Of a stretch of DNA of 64,000 nucleotides, positions 43,600 through 52,399 are shown one piece after another. The notes beneath the pieces were generated by a model that was given only the letters and a program-made list of their open reading frames with translations, was not told where the DNA came from and did no database searches. Origin of the DNA: G963708235 sp963708235 (GTDB lineage Bacteria > Actinomycetota > Acidimicrobiia > Spongiisociales > UBA5794). Position 1 is the stretch's first letter; each line of letters begins with the position of its first letter. Where the stretch lies: NCBI GenBank assembly GCA_963708235.1, contig OY970200.1, positions 2,914,001-2,978,000 of the forward strand, in the 5' to 3' direction. A program made the translations under genes and the position numbers.

Positions 43600-43812
43600 A
43601 TGAAACGGCTACAGATCCTGATCGAGGAAGAGCTCGACGATGCCCTGGCCATCGAAGCCAAGCGGACCGGCACCTCCAAGGCTGCGTTGATCCGGCGCTT
43701 CGTGAGAGATCAGCTCTCCGATCAGGAGGGCACCGGCGGAGACCCGCTGGCGGCGATGATCGGTGTCGACGAGCTCGAGCCGACAGCGGTCGACGACGTC
43801 GTCTACCGATGA
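43600..43812 (+). CDS. Ribbon-helix-helix antitoxin (VapB-like)
   Basis: This is a 70-residue antitoxin. MKRLQILIEEELDDALAIEAKRTGTSKAALIRRFVRDQL is a ribbon-helix-helix DNA-binding domain, followed by an acidic tail (DELEPTAVDDVV) that would bind the PIN toxin. The stop overlaps the toxin start by four bases (ATGA). No ribosome-binding site precedes it, but a TAAGAT box is placed for leaderless initiation. Confidence 0.82.
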   Translation: MKRLQILIEEELDDALAIEAKRTGTSKAALIRRFVRDQLSDQEGTGGDPLAAMIGVDELEPTAVDDVVYR

Positions 43813-44210
43813 TCTTCGTCGACACGTCCTTCTGGGTGGCGCTCCGCAACCGAAGGGACCCCCACCACGAAGAGGCGGCAACCCTCCTCGTTCGGCATGG
43901 GACATCCCCGTTGCTGACCAGCAACCACGTTCAGGGGGAGACGTGGACGTTCCTGCGGCGGCGTGCCGGACACGCGGCGGCAGTTGCCTTCCTCGACCTC
44001 ACCGCGCAGACACACCGGCTCATCGTCGACCGGGTCTCTGCCGATCTGGAGGCGCAGGCGATCCGTTGGCTGCGCCGCCACGACGAACGGGAGTACTCGT
44101 TCGTCGACGCCACCAGTTTCGTGGTGATGAAGGCACAGCGGACGACACAGGCGTTCGCCTTCGACGGTGACTTCGCTGCCGCCGGCTTCACCGAACTCCG
44201 TGCGGGCTGA
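43809..44210 (+). CDS. VapC-type PIN-domain toxin
   Basis: This is a 133-residue PIN toxin. FVDTSFWVALRNRRDPHHEEA is the N-terminal catalytic strand. TSNHVQGETWTFLRRR carries the second acidic residue. YSFVDATSFVVMK holds the third and AFDGDFAAAGF the fourth. It is intact, in contrast to the frameshifted VapC at 19121-19514, and is co-translated with the ribbon-helix-helix antitoxin. Confidence 0.87.
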   Translation: MIFVDTSFWVALRNRRDPHHEEAATLLVRHGTSPLLTSNHVQGETWTFLRRRAGHAAAVAFLDLTAQTHRLIVDRVSADLEAQAIRWLRRHDEREYSFVDATSFVVMKAQRTTQAFAFDGDFAAAGFTELRAG

Positions 44211-44353
44211 GCAGAGCAGAGCCAGCCGATACCGGCAGGTCATCACAGAAGGTCGCATCGACTACCTGACAAGTACGATGGATCTGCAAACGAGCATGTG
44301 GTCGTTCAGCTCACGTCTAGCGTGGACCGGTGCCCGCAAGGAGGGAGACCGCC

Positions 44354-44689
44354 ATGTCCGACCCGATTCAGCTCCCCGCTCCCGCGCAGGAGATGGTGGA
44401 TGCCATCAACGGCGGCGACACCGAGGGGTTCGTTGCTGCGTTCACCCCGGACGGATACGTCGACGACTGGGGTCGGGTCCTCCGAGGTCCGGATGGCATC
44501 CGGAGCTGGGCCGACACCGACGCCATCGGGATGGCGGCACAGATGACCGTTCTCAGCGCCGAGAACGATGGCGACACCACCACCGTCCACTTCGGATGGC
44601 AGAGCCAGCGCTTCAACGGAGAGTCAGACGGGATCTTCGTGGTCGACGGCGACAAGCTCGCCAGCTTCACCATCCCTCCACACCGCTGA
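44354..44689 (+). CDS. SnoaL/NTF2-like small protein
   Basis: This is a 111-residue protein with the SnoaL/NTF2-like fold. AQEMVDAINGGDTEGFVAAFTPDGYVDDWGRVLRGPDGI is the typical opening (helix, then cone strands), with TTTVHFGWQSQRFNGESDGIFVVDGDKLASFTI closing the sheet. Members include cyclases, isomerases and many proteins of unknown role, so no reaction can be assigned. ATG 44354 has GAGGGAGACC upstream. It sits between two TA modules as an isolated gene. Confidence 0.7.
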   Translation: MSDPIQLPAPAQEMVDAINGGDTEGFVAAFTPDGYVDDWGRVLRGPDGIRSWADTDAIGMAAQMTVLSAENDGDTTTVHFGWQSQRFNGESDGIFVVDGDKLASFTIPPHR

Positions 44690-44796
44690 GCGTCCGGACC
44701 GAACCACGGGGCGTGCTCGACTGTCACGCCGGAGTCCGCTCGCCGAGCTGCGTTCCCGGAGCTGTCCAGCCCCGGTGCAGTGCTCGTGGCCCCCGA

Positions 44797-45228
44797 TCAG
44801 TTCAGCGCGGCAGGGAGGGTCGCCAGACCGAGCTCGACGGCAGCGGAGTGGAGTCGTCGGTCCCAGGTCGCCAGCACCAGTTCGGACCCGCTGAGCAGGT
44901 GTGCGCTTGCCAGATGCACCGCATCGAGACCGCTCAGAGCATGGCGGGCCGCCAGGGCGGCTGCATCCTCGGCGATCTCCTCCGTCATCTCGACCTTCCG
45001 GATCGCTGCGATGTAGCGGCGGCTTTCGTCAGTGGCTCCCTGGTAGGAGTCGGCGTCGAGGCGTCCGGAACGGTGCGCCGCGGCGAGGGCCGCTCCGACC
45101 TCGGGAACGATCACTCGGCTACTGCACACTATGTCTGCGGCGTCCCAGAGCGTGGCGGCGTCGTCGCTCCCCATCTCTTCGATGAAGAGCTTCACGAAGG
45201 CGCTGGTGTCGAAATAGGCGACGATCAC
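44797..45228 (-). CDS. VapC-type PIN-domain toxin
   Basis: This is a 143-residue PIN toxin. MIVAYFDTSAFVKLFIEE is a signature opening of one VapC subgroup. CSSRVIVPEVGAALAAAH provides the second acidic position, HALSGLDAVHLASA the third and VLATWDRRLHSAA the fourth. The start overlaps the end of the Phd-type antitoxin gene by four bases. It is intact. Confidence 0.87.
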   Translation of the reverse strand: MIVAYFDTSAFVKLFIEEMGSDDAATLWDAADIVCSSRVIVPEVGAALAAAHRSGRLDADSYQGATDESRRYIAAIRKVEMTEEIAEDAAALAARHALSGLDAVHLASAHLLSGSELVLATWDRRLHSAAVELGLATLPAALN

Positions 45229-45500
45229 CGATGTCTGTCTCGCTCGGTGACGATCAGTTCGGAGACGCTCCCCTCCGCCTGGATGCGGTGGGCGGCCCGT
45301 GCGATCGGACGAACCGTGCTGGCCGGACGACTGATGCGACCCTCGGCGAGGAGCTCTTCCCAGAGGGAGGTCGACCCGACGCCGCTGAGCCTGGCCACGG
45401 GTTCTCCCCGGTCGGTGATGATCACCTCATCCCCCGACCGTGCCCGATCCACCCAGTCCTTGAGCGTGCGGCGCAACTCGGCAATGCCAACCTCGGACAT
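45225..45500 (-). CDS. Phd/YefM-type antitoxin
   Basis: This is a 91-residue antitoxin. MSEVGIAELRRTLKDWVDRARSGDEVIITDRGEPVARL is a Phd-type DNA-binding domain. The tail (SLWEELLAEGRISRP) is the conserved toxin-wrapping helix of VapB antitoxins. The start has GGAGGGG upstream. Two copies of GTACATTACG just upstream are candidate operator sites for autorepression. Confidence 0.85.
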   Translation of the reverse strand: MSEVGIAELRRTLKDWVDRARSGDEVIITDRGEPVARLSGVGSTSLWEELLAEGRISRPASTVRPIARAAHRIQAEGSVSELIVTERDRHR

Positions 45501-45512
45501 GACCCCTCCAGA

Positions 45513-45545
45513 GTACATTACGACTTGCGAGAAGTGTACATTACG
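45513..45545 (-). promoter_or_regulatory. Twin operator sites of the TA module
   Basis: GTACATTACG occurs as an exact direct repeat at 45513-45522 and 45536-45545, 23 bp apart (about two helical turns). It includes a TGTACA palindrome at 45535-45540. It lies just before the antitoxin start, where antitoxin-toxin complexes normally bind. Confidence 0.55.
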
Positions 45546-45612
45546 CCGACCCCATCCGACACACGCTTACATCGTTGGGCCTCCCCGTCGCCATATCGGC
45601 CGGCCCGGCGGC

Positions 45613-45922
45613 TCAGCAGTGGAGCGTGGCTGCGGCCACCGAACAGAGGAGATGTCGACGATCAGGACCGAGGACGCCGAGGCGGCGCACCAGCACCGCC
45701 ATCGGAATGGGTCGAAGTTGTCAAAGCTGGCCACGGAGGCAAGAGGGAGGCCCTCGCCCCTCCCGAGCGGCAGCTCGCTCGGGATCGAGCGGATCGTCGC
45801 GGTCACCGGTGCCACCAGCACCTTTCGCATCACGGCATTGGCCGCGTCACGGCTGACGACGAGAAACGGACGTCCCTCTTCGTCGGGAGTCTCCCCCACC
45901 AGATCTCGCCGCGGGCTACCAC
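45613..45922 (-). pseudogene. MazF/PemK-type toxin with two frameshifts
   Basis: This is an endoribonuclease toxin of about 105 residues if repaired. From the GTG overlapping the antitoxin stop, the frame reads VVARGEIWWG, the MazF opening. At a run of five Gs near 45900 the sense moves one frame to ETPDEEGRPFLVVSRDAANAVMRKVLVAPVTATIRSIPSEL...ASFDNFDP. Near 45712 it moves again to IPMAVLVRRLGVLGPDRR...TLHC and a stop. Both breaks are single-base losses, one in a G homopolymer. The second, AGGRPFLVVSRD-like core is fully typical of the family. Sequencing error or recent decay fits better than old degeneration. Confidence 0.75.
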
Positions 45923-46176
45923 CAGCGCTCCCACGGCTCGTCTTCGATCGACTCCACGGCCATTCGGTGGGCGTCGGCCACCTCGGACTCGCCTTCCGGG
46001 TGGCGTCGAAAGCCTTCGACGAACGCCTCGTCGATCTGCTCCCGATGAGACTGCCGCACCAGGGCTTCCAACCCCGCACGCACCGCACCGGAACGGCTGG
46101 CGTAGCTCCCCTCGGCAACGAGTTCGTCGACCGCCGCCAGCAGCCCGTCCGGCAGCGTCACTGCGATCTGGCTCAT
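45916..46176 (-). CDS. Ribbon-helix-helix antitoxin paired with MazF
   Basis: This is an 86-residue CopG/ParD-like protein. MSQIAVTLPDGLLAAVDELVAEGSYASRSGAVRAGLEALVRQ is a ribbon-helix-helix domain, followed by HREQIDEAFVEGFRRHPEGE and an acidic-aromatic end (EDEPWERWW) suited to fill a MazF groove. ATG 46176 is the first start at the domain. The stop overlaps the GTG of the MazF-type gene. Confidence 0.78.
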   Translation of the reverse strand: MSQIAVTLPDGLLAAVDELVAEGSYASRSGAVRAGLEALVRQSHREQIDEAFVEGFRRHPEGESEVADAHRMAVESIEDEPWERWW

Positions 46177-46272
46177 ACCCGCAACATACTCACCTGCATC
46201 CGAGGCGGAAGACCTCCGCACGAACGACCGTGGTCAAACCATTCAACTCCCGAACGGTGATCGCCAACACCG

Positions 46273-46974
46273 CTATGGCACCGCCGGGAGCGAAAGCGGT
46301 GTGAGCAGATATCGGGAGGTCATCCCGACGGTGTCGCTGAGTGCCGAGGTATAGCGGTCGGCGAGGAAGCCGAAGTGGCGGATGGCCCACAGCGCCTCGG
46401 TACTGACCCAGGCGAGGTCGCGGGCCTTGTCGATGTTCCAGGCGCTGACGACGTGGAGCACGGGCCCGACGTGGCGGTCGGCGTGTTTCTGGATATCGGT
46501 GAGAAAGCTCTGACGGATCTCGGCTTCCGCCCCGGCGAGCACCCGGTTCACGGCGGCGTAGTCGGCCCGCACCTTGCGGCTGCGTGGAGTGGTCCGGCGG
46601 GCGGCGCAGGTCTGGATCACGGCGAGCGGCAGGTCGTGTTCGATGTGGGCGTTCATCCCGGCGAGGGCATGCTGGATCGGCAGGATCCCCTTGCGGCGTC
46701 GCTGCTCGAACAACGGCGCCCACGCCTTCGGCACCCGGTCGCCCCGCTTGGCGGCCTCGTAGGCGTCGATCCACAACGTGGCAAAGTCGACATCGAGTTG
46801 CGCCATGAACCCACGGTCCTCGTACGGACAGTCCGGCGACTCGAGCCCTTCGAGAACCCGCTCGGTCACCGTCAGGTACACCCGGTTGAAGGTCCGTACC
46901 CCGTCAGGCGATCTGGTCTCGGCATTGATCTCCCGCAACCGATCGATCACCTCAGGAACCGTCGTCACCGCCAC
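46273..46974 (-). CDS. DUF5995 family protein
   Basis: This is a 233-residue all-helical cytosolic protein. RTFNRVYLTVTERVLE, LDVDFATLWIDAYEAAKRGDRVPKAWAPLFEQRR, ILPIQHALAGMNAHIEHDLPLAV and ADYAAVNRVLAGAEAEIR are conserved DUF5995 segments. The paired His residues (HALAGMNAHIEHD) might bind metal or a ligand. Members are widespread in actinobacteria without a known function. The GTG at 46974 is preferred because GGAGG lies six bases upstream; a GTG at 46989 is the alternative. Confidence 0.7.
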   Translation of the reverse strand: MAVTTVPEVIDRLREINAETRSPDGVRTFNRVYLTVTERVLEGLESPDCPYEDRGFMAQLDVDFATLWIDAYEAAKRGDRVPKAWAPLFEQRRRKGILPIQHALAGMNAHIEHDLPLAVIQTCAARRTTPRSRKVRADYAAVNRVLAGAEAEIRQSFLTDIQKHADRHVGPVLHVVSAWNIDKARDLAWVSTEALWAIRHFGFLADRYTSALSDTVGMTSRYLLTPLSLPAVP

Positions 46975-47434
46975 ATCGAACCTCCACACTCATCCTCGTT
47001 CCACCGGCATCTTCGCACGCGGCGCCTCCGCACTCTTCTTGTTGGCACCCCTCCACTGGGTGGTCACACGTCCTGCCTCGTGTCCCATCCCTCGATGGTC
47101 GCTCTCCCACTCGGCCCTCCCCGCCCAGCCCCCCTCCGTCGACCGCCACACGCCATCCCCTCGACGGTCGCTCTCCCTCTTGGCCCTCCCCGCCCCGGGG
47201 GGCGGGGTGCCTCCGAGGTTCTGGGAGGAGGCGGGGCGGGGCGCGGGTTCGTTGTCCCCTTGGGTCAACCTGTCACGTGCCGGTCGATCGGTGTAGGCCG
47301 CGCGCGTACTGATCTGGCGGTGCTCGGCGACGCTGGGATCGGGTCGACGGCGAGGACGACCACGCCCCGAAGGTCAACTTGTGGTGCAGCGAAGTCGGTC
47401 GATCCGACTGCGGCGCCAAGAGGGCTGACGCCGA
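46975..47434. other. Repeat-rich gap, no gene
   Basis: Between 47085 and 47205 a unit of about 70 bp occurs twice (CATCCCTCGATGGTCGCTCT and CATCCCCTCGACGGTCGCTC, each followed by GGCCCTCCCCGCCC). The second copy runs into copy C of the palindromic family. No convincing coding frame was seen. Confidence 0.55.
47181..47247. repeat. Dispersed palindromic element, copy C (diverged)
   Basis: TGGCCCTCCCC-GCCCCGGGGGGC-GGGG is followed by TGCCTCCGAGG...GGAGGCGGGGCGGGGCGCGG. The first hairpin is conserved. The second stem has a different sequence but still pairs (GCCTCC with GGAGGC). Confidence 0.75.
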
Positions 47435-48798
47435 TCAGCGCTCGGTGTCGTCCGCCGAGCGCTCATCATCAGCATCGTCACCCGGGGTCGCCGCTTCCGA
47501 GTCGCGACTTCGCACAAGGTCCGTCAGGTCGCCTGCCTTGGTCACAGCCGACCTGGCGACATCGGCCGCAAGCAGGCTGCCGCGACCGACGATTACCCCG
47601 GCACGACGCGCCACCGAACCCGAGTGTCCACGCACCTGGCCGACCAGGGTCGACCACTTGACGTCCTCACCCGAGGCGGGAAGTGGGGTCTGCCCAGTCG
47701 GGAGCAACGTTGTCCCGGCATCGTGGTCCTGGTCGGCGTCGTCGCTGGCAGCGGCGACCGGGGGCGCCCATTGCCGGTAGGCGACGAGCATCGAGTCGAG
47801 ATCGAGAATTATCTGCTCGAGCCGGGCGCGGGTGATGAGCCGCATCCTCTGCAGCCAACTGTCGACTTGCCCGGCGTCGGCGAGATACCCGGTGAGCCGG
47901 TGGGTGAGCTGGAGCACGAAGTCACGGCGCTGTCGCAAGGCGGTCTCCGCCTGGTCGACCTCCCGCGCCAGCTTGGGATCTTCGGTGACGGCGAGCCGGA
48001 CCAGCCGCAGGTAATCCCAGCGGGCGAGGGCGGTCTCGGCGACGACGTAGGTCTCGAACCAGAACCCGGAGCGGTTGTGACGGGCGGCACGGCGGAGGGT
48101 CTTCAGCCGGGCGCCGACCCCGGCGTCCTCGGTGGCCAGTAGCCGGTCCAGGTCGCGGAGGTGGGCGCCGGCCTGCTGATGGAGGGTGCGGATGGGAAGT
48201 TCGAGCGGGACCAGCCGCTCCCAGTCGTCGTCGGTGAGCTCACCGCTGTGGGTCAGGTCGTCATGGACATCGTCGAGGATCTCGAGGGCGGCCTGGGCCT
48301 CGGCGAGCACCTGGATCTGACCGTGACGGATGATGGCGTCGATGTCGCCCTGGATGTCGTCGAGCTTGCGCTCGATGGCAACCAGCTGCGCCTGGACCGC
48401 CATGGCGGCGAACAGCATCGGGAGTGCAGGCCCCATCTGCGCCAGCTTCCCGGCCGGCTCGAAGGTCAGCATCCCGGCGAACTTGCCGTCGCCCGCCTGC
48501 ACCACCCCGAGCATCGCCCCGTCCTTGGCGGCGAGCGGCCCGTGCTGGGCCAACAGGGTCTTGACATGCGGAGTGGCTCGACCAGGTCCCCGGCCATCTC
48601 GCCGACGACAGCCACCAGTCCCGGCACGGCAACCGCCGCCGTGCGCACCATCCGCATCATCGCCTCGGGCAACCGCCACTTGACGGCACCGAACCGGTCG
48701 ACAACCGACCGCTCCCCCACCACCACGGCGTGGTCGTCGCCGACCATCCGCACAATCGCCGTCCCCGCCGGAAGCGGGGCCAGTTCGTTGCCGGGCAT
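47435..48798 (-). pseudogene. Unknown coiled-coil protein, third gene of HNH operon, frameshifted
   Basis: If repaired this is a protein of about 454 residues that I do not recognise. The first frame, from ATG 48798 (one base after the HNH stop), reads MPGNELAPLPAGTAIVRMVGDDHAVVVGE and MVRTAAVAVPGLVAVVGEMAGDLVE. One base is missing near 48576 (GTCGAGCC where GTCGAGGCC would restore the frame). The continuation is TPHVKTLLAQHGPLAAKDGAMLGVV, then a hydrophobic stretch (MGPALPMLFAAMAVQAQLVAI) and a helical, coiled-coil-like body (ERKLDDIQGDIDAIIRHGQIQV ... LVAYRQWAPPVA). The acidic tail is disordered. It may be membrane-associated. The tight spacing with the HNH and small genes points to one functional unit. 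Confidence 0.55.
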
Positions 48799-48799
48799 G

Positions 48800-49717
48800 T
48801 CAGGAGGCGTCACGGAACCGATCGTATCGCCGTTCGATGCCCAGCGGGTCGGGTCGCCACTGCGGTTTGCCGGGGACAACCAGCGAACGCCCGTGGATAC
48901 CTTGGATCCCGTGCAGCAGCATGGGTCCGTCGTGTTCGTCGAGGATGTCGTGCCGGACCTCGGCGACAAGGTCGGGCCGCACCCCGATGATGTTGGTGTC
49001 GAATGCGGCGTGGTGGATCTTGCACATGGCGAGCCCGTTGGAGACGACCGGTTCGCCGCCGTCGCGATCCGAGGTGATGTGGGCGGCGTCGAGCAACTCG
49101 ACATGCCCGAGGGAACAGACGGTGCACCGGCCCCGGTAGGCGCGCAACACATTGGAGCGGAACACCGCCTGATGGGCCCGCTGGGCTCGGAGTTGGAGGT
49201 AGTAGCGGCGCTGCGTGGCGTCGACCAGATCGTGGGGCAACCCGGCGACGGTGGAGACGAACGGCAGCAACATGACGTTGAACCGCATCGCCCCCGGGTC
49301 GTCGCCGAGGATCACCGCCGGCGACGCCTGGTACTCGCCGGGCGTGAGCCCGTTCAGGTAGAGGAGCGTGATCCCACCCTCCATCACCTGCCTCAGCCAC
49401 CTGTTTTCGTGGTGTTGCGGGTCGGTACCCCGGTAGGCATACGAAACGAATCCATCAGCCGTGCTCTCGTCGACGTACGGCGCCATGCGGTCGGTTCGGG
49501 GTGGGGTGGTTCGGATGGAAATCGGGAGCTCGAGCCGGCGCGGCTTGAAGATCCCCTGCTGACTCACCAGGGGTATCCGCTCCCCGTCGAACGTGAACGC
49601 GGTGCTCAGCTCCCGCCAGGTGATCGGCACCTCACCGTCGAGCGTCACGTCGGCGACATGGGCGATCGCCGCCGCTCGGATCAGGGCGTCGGACCCGGAG
49701 AGGTCAGATCGGACCAC
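48800..49717 (-). CDS. HNH endonuclease
   Basis: This is a 305-residue protein. The C-terminal HNH domain (about 195-260) has CTVC, then VELLDAAHITSDRDGGEPVVSNGLAMCKIHHAAFD, with the two His and Asn of the beta-beta-alpha-metal fold and structural Cys residues. The N-terminal part (about 1-185) is a separate domain, with ITWRELSTAFTFDGERIPLVSQQGIFKPRRLELPISI and GTDPQHHENRWLRQ, resembling restriction-type HNH proteins of unknown specificity. The GTG start at 49717 overlaps the end of the upstream small gene by 14 bp. The stop is one base from the next ATG. A DNA-cutting role in defence is likely but not proven. Confidence 0.82.
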   Translation of the reverse strand: MVRSDLSGSDALIRAAAIAHVADVTLDGEVPITWRELSTAFTFDGERIPLVSQQGIFKPRRLELPISIRTTPPRTDRMAPYVDESTADGFVSYAYRGTDPQHHENRWLRQVMEGGITLLYLNGLTPGEYQASPAVILGDDPGAMRFNVMLLPFVSTVAGLPHDLVDATQRRYYLQLRAQRAHQAVFRSNVLRAYRGRCTVCSLGHVELLDAAHITSDRDGGEPVVSNGLAMCKIHHAAFDTNIIGVRPDLVAEVRHDILDEHDGPMLLHGIQGIHGRSLVVPGKPQWRPDPLGIERRYDRFRDAS

Positions 49718-50162
49718 GGCGACGCCGGTTGTCTTCGGCTCGCTTGTGCGCTCGCTCGACGGCCTCCGGATCGAGCCGTACCGACGGATCACCGGTCCGG
49801 GCCCAATCGAACACCTTCTGCTGCTCCCGAGCGATGACGGTCGCCTCGTCCTCGGAGGCGGTATCGATGCCATGATCAGCCAGCAGTTTGATCAGTCCCG
49901 GTCCAGGTTGCCCCGTGTCGGCGTTCACGACGATCGCCGACATGGCAACCTTGGTGCGCCCCCACGTCTCCCGGTTCAGGTCGTCGAGGAAGGTCGCATA
50001 GCTGTTGTGGCCCAGCGTCTTCCCGGTCTCTTCGGCGATGGCGTCCCTGAGCGAACCATAGGTGACGGTCTTGCCAAGGGCTGCCCGACTGCGGATGAAC
50101 CCTTCCGCAATCTCGAACGCACGCCGATACTCCCGGTCCGTCTTGCGTAGGTAGCTGGTCAT
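49704..50162 (-). CDS. Small unknown protein, first gene of HNH operon
   Basis: This is a 152-residue soluble protein. I do not recognise it firmly. FIRSRAALGKTVTYGSLRDAIAEETG followed by SYATFLDDLNRETWGRTKVAMSAIVVNADTGQPGPGLIKLLADHGID vaguely recalls alkyltransferase-like (MGMT/ATL) proteins (VTYG...; G-rich loop; K..L), but the catalytic Cys is absent. The C-terminus is basic (RAHKRAEDNRRRRG). It overlaps the HNH gene by 14 bp, so the proteins are probably produced in step. It could recognise DNA for the nuclease, or act as its regulator. Confidence 0.55.
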   Translation of the reverse strand: MTSYLRKTDREYRRAFEIAEGFIRSRAALGKTVTYGSLRDAIAEETGKTLGHNSYATFLDDLNRETWGRTKVAMSAIVVNADTGQPGPGLIKLLADHGIDTASEDEATVIAREQQKVFDWARTGDPSVRLDPEAVERAHKRAEDNRRRRGPI

Positions 50163-50480
50163 CGAGCGCCTCCCGGTAGGAACGACACCCTACCGATGGG
50201 ACCTGCCAGCCGCACGGTTCCCGAGTTCGGTCCCTCGTGAATGGGATCGACGGCGCACGGTTTCGAGCTCGGGCGACCGTGTGCACTTCGAAGCGGCTCG
50301 CTATCCACCGAAATCTCGATCTCGCCCGCCGGCCGCTGACCGACACAGCGACTGGGTCACGGCTGCGCTCCTTGCCGACCTGCGCCGTGGGCCGGGCGGG
50401 CCGCGTGCCGCCCATCGGAATCTGTCAGTGGGACCAGATACCTTCGAATCATCATCTGATCACAAAGAAGGAGCCCAGAG
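50163..50480. other. Divergent intergenic region, no gene
   Basis: These 318 bp separate the HNH operon (minus) from the DUF4262 gene (plus). An AAGGAG ribosome-binding site lies at 50467-50472. No other structure is evident. Confidence 0.45.
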
Positions 50481-50988
50481 ATGGATGCCCGTACCCAGGC
50501 CTTCCTCGACCAGGACGATGCCGAACTCGCCACGATCATCCGACGCCACGGATGGTTCATCCAGTACGTCAGCGGTGGGTGTCTGTGTGAGGAAGACGAG
50601 TGCCAGTGTGAAGGTCCAGGAGTTCCGGCGTTTGCATACACCGTGGGGTTGTTCGGACTGGCTCACCCCGAGCTGCTCATCCTGGGGGTGCCGCCGGACA
50701 CCGCATCCGGTGTGCTCAATGATCTTCGGCAGCCGTGTCCGGAACGGCAAGGCGCTGCTGCCGGGCCAGATCATCACCTTCGACAATTGGCCCCACCGCA
50801 TCGTCCCCGAAGACGTTCCGAACCCCGGTGACATCGTCTTTTCGGCGAACCGGTACTACCAGCGACCCAAGGAAGTCTCCGTCCCCGTGCTCCAGCTCAG
50901 CTACGACGACCTCGAGGGCCGCTTCCCCTGGGAGGACGGATACGCCGCCCCGCAAATGCAACCGCGCCCGGGCACGTTCACGGCCTGA
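50481..50988 (+). pseudogene. DUF4262 protein, single frameshift
   Basis: This is a small protein of about 168 residues if repaired. The first frame reads HGWFIQYVSGGCLCEEDECQCE...PAFAYTVGLFGLAHPELLILGVPPDTASGVLNDL, the DUF4262 core. An extra base near 50723 shifts the sense to GSRVRNGKALLPGQIITFDNWPHRIVPEDVPNP...VPVLQLSYDDLEGRFPWEDGY, the conserved second half. The Cys cluster (CLCEEDECQC) is unusual. The function of DUF4262 is not known. ATG 50481 has AAGGAG upstream. Confidence 0.72.
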
Positions 50989-51387
50989 ACGGCCCTGGGC
51001 GCCCGGCCCTCCGAATTCGACGTTCTCCCCCGGGATGGCGGTGCGGGCGCGGGGAGCGGTTCGACTCGGCTGAGGTCCCGAGCTGCGGCAGACCAAGTCC
51101 GACCGGTCGACACTTTTCCCAGTAGACGGTCGCCAGTTTGCTCGATAGATGAGAGACGTATCTCCCGAGAGGCCATGATGGGCAAGCGGACCCGACGACT
51201 CCAACCCTTGGTCGCAGCGGCGCGCCCTCCATGCGATCTCACGTACCTGCAACGCTGAGATGCAGACAGATCGGATTGCGAGCACCCGTTGCATCATCCG
51301 CCTGTCGTCGATCACGCCAACCTCGCTGTTCGAGCCGCGATGCCACTCGTCGATGCCCAGCCGGCCGGGATCTCACCGGCGAGGAGC
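50989..51387. other. 399-bp gap, no gene
   Basis: No frame here has convincing coding character, and no strong repeat or hairpin was recognised. It lies between the 3' ends of two converging genes. Confidence 0.4.
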
Positions 51388-52280
51388 TTACCAAGGCCTC
51401 GCCGATCGCCTTGGAACCGCCCCCATGCCTCCACCACCGGAGAACTCTGGCGTCACCAGCGAGGTGTCGACATGGGTCGGCCAGCGAACCGATCGGAACG
51501 TCTTGGCATATGCGGTGGAGCCCCGAAGACGCCGACCACGGATCGGATCGAGGTGTCCGCGGCGAGTTCGCTCAGAACGTCGGCCACCATGCCGCCCCAG
51601 TCGCCGGGACTGAACCTGGCGTCGTACCAACCGATCGGCTCGGTCGCCAGGCACACCCCATGACCACCGGAGACGATGGCGATGTCGACACCGCGGTCGA
51701 GCGCACGGCCGATCTGGTGAGCCGCTGCTGTGTACAGGCCACCGTCGTATCGCTGCCAGGCAGGTCGGAGGGTGGCATCGATGGCCGCCTTCGATGCCAC
51801 TCGCTGTCGTCTGGCTCGAAGCCGGTCGGCGGAACCCGGACTGACCCGGTTGAGCACGCCGGCGCCGGCGAGGCCCTCGGTGCCCCCTCTGCTGGCGCCC
51901 GAACAGGGGATCACGAAGAGTGTTCGGGCAGGGTCGACCCTCAAGGCCTCCACCACCGTCCGGTGGGGCGAGGCGGTTCGTGACCAGACCCGACGCTTCG
52001 TTGCCGGCGGGCCGACACTTCGTAGCGGGTTCTCGCCAATCCGGTAGTCCGCACGGCGATTCCCTTGAGGCAACCGCGGATCTCCTGTCGGCACATTGAC
52101 GATCAGCCCGTCGGGTCCTTCGTGTCGAACCAGCAGACCTTCGAGCACCAACTTGCGGCACACCTGGTTGACGGTTCGGTGGGGTTCGATCCCTGTTGCT
52201 TCGCGAATCTGACGGTCGGTCAAGCCCGGCCGCACCGCCAGCAACTCCAAGATGGTCGATGCATGCGTCGGTTTCGCCAT
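51388..52280 (-). pseudogene. Winged-helix plus DUF6884-like protein, single frameshift
   Basis: If repaired this is a protein of about 297 residues. An N-terminal winged-helix part (ASTILELLAVRPGLTDRQIREATGIEPHRTVNQVCRKLVLEGLLV) is followed by a domain related to DUF6884/YaaA-like proteins. That domain has TLFVIPCSGASRGG, YDGGLYTAAAHQIGRAL, DIAIVSGGHGVCLATEPIGWYDA and FSPGDWGGMVADVL. Near 51515, at a run of four Gs, the sense moves to GSTAYAKTFRSVRWPTHVDTSLV, which supplies the expected C-terminus to 51388. The fusion of a DNA-binding domain to this fold suggests a nucleic-acid-related stress or defence role; this is inference. ATG 52280 is chosen; GTG 52304 is possible. Confidence 0.6.
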
Positions 52281-52399
52281 CGGCCGCACCGTAGCGGTCT
52301 TCACGCCGCAGCGTCCGGGGCACCGCCGAACGAGATCTTGTAAGCTGCCGACGTCAGCGCCGGGAGAGATACGAAATGGGGGCGCGGTCCTGAGGCGTT

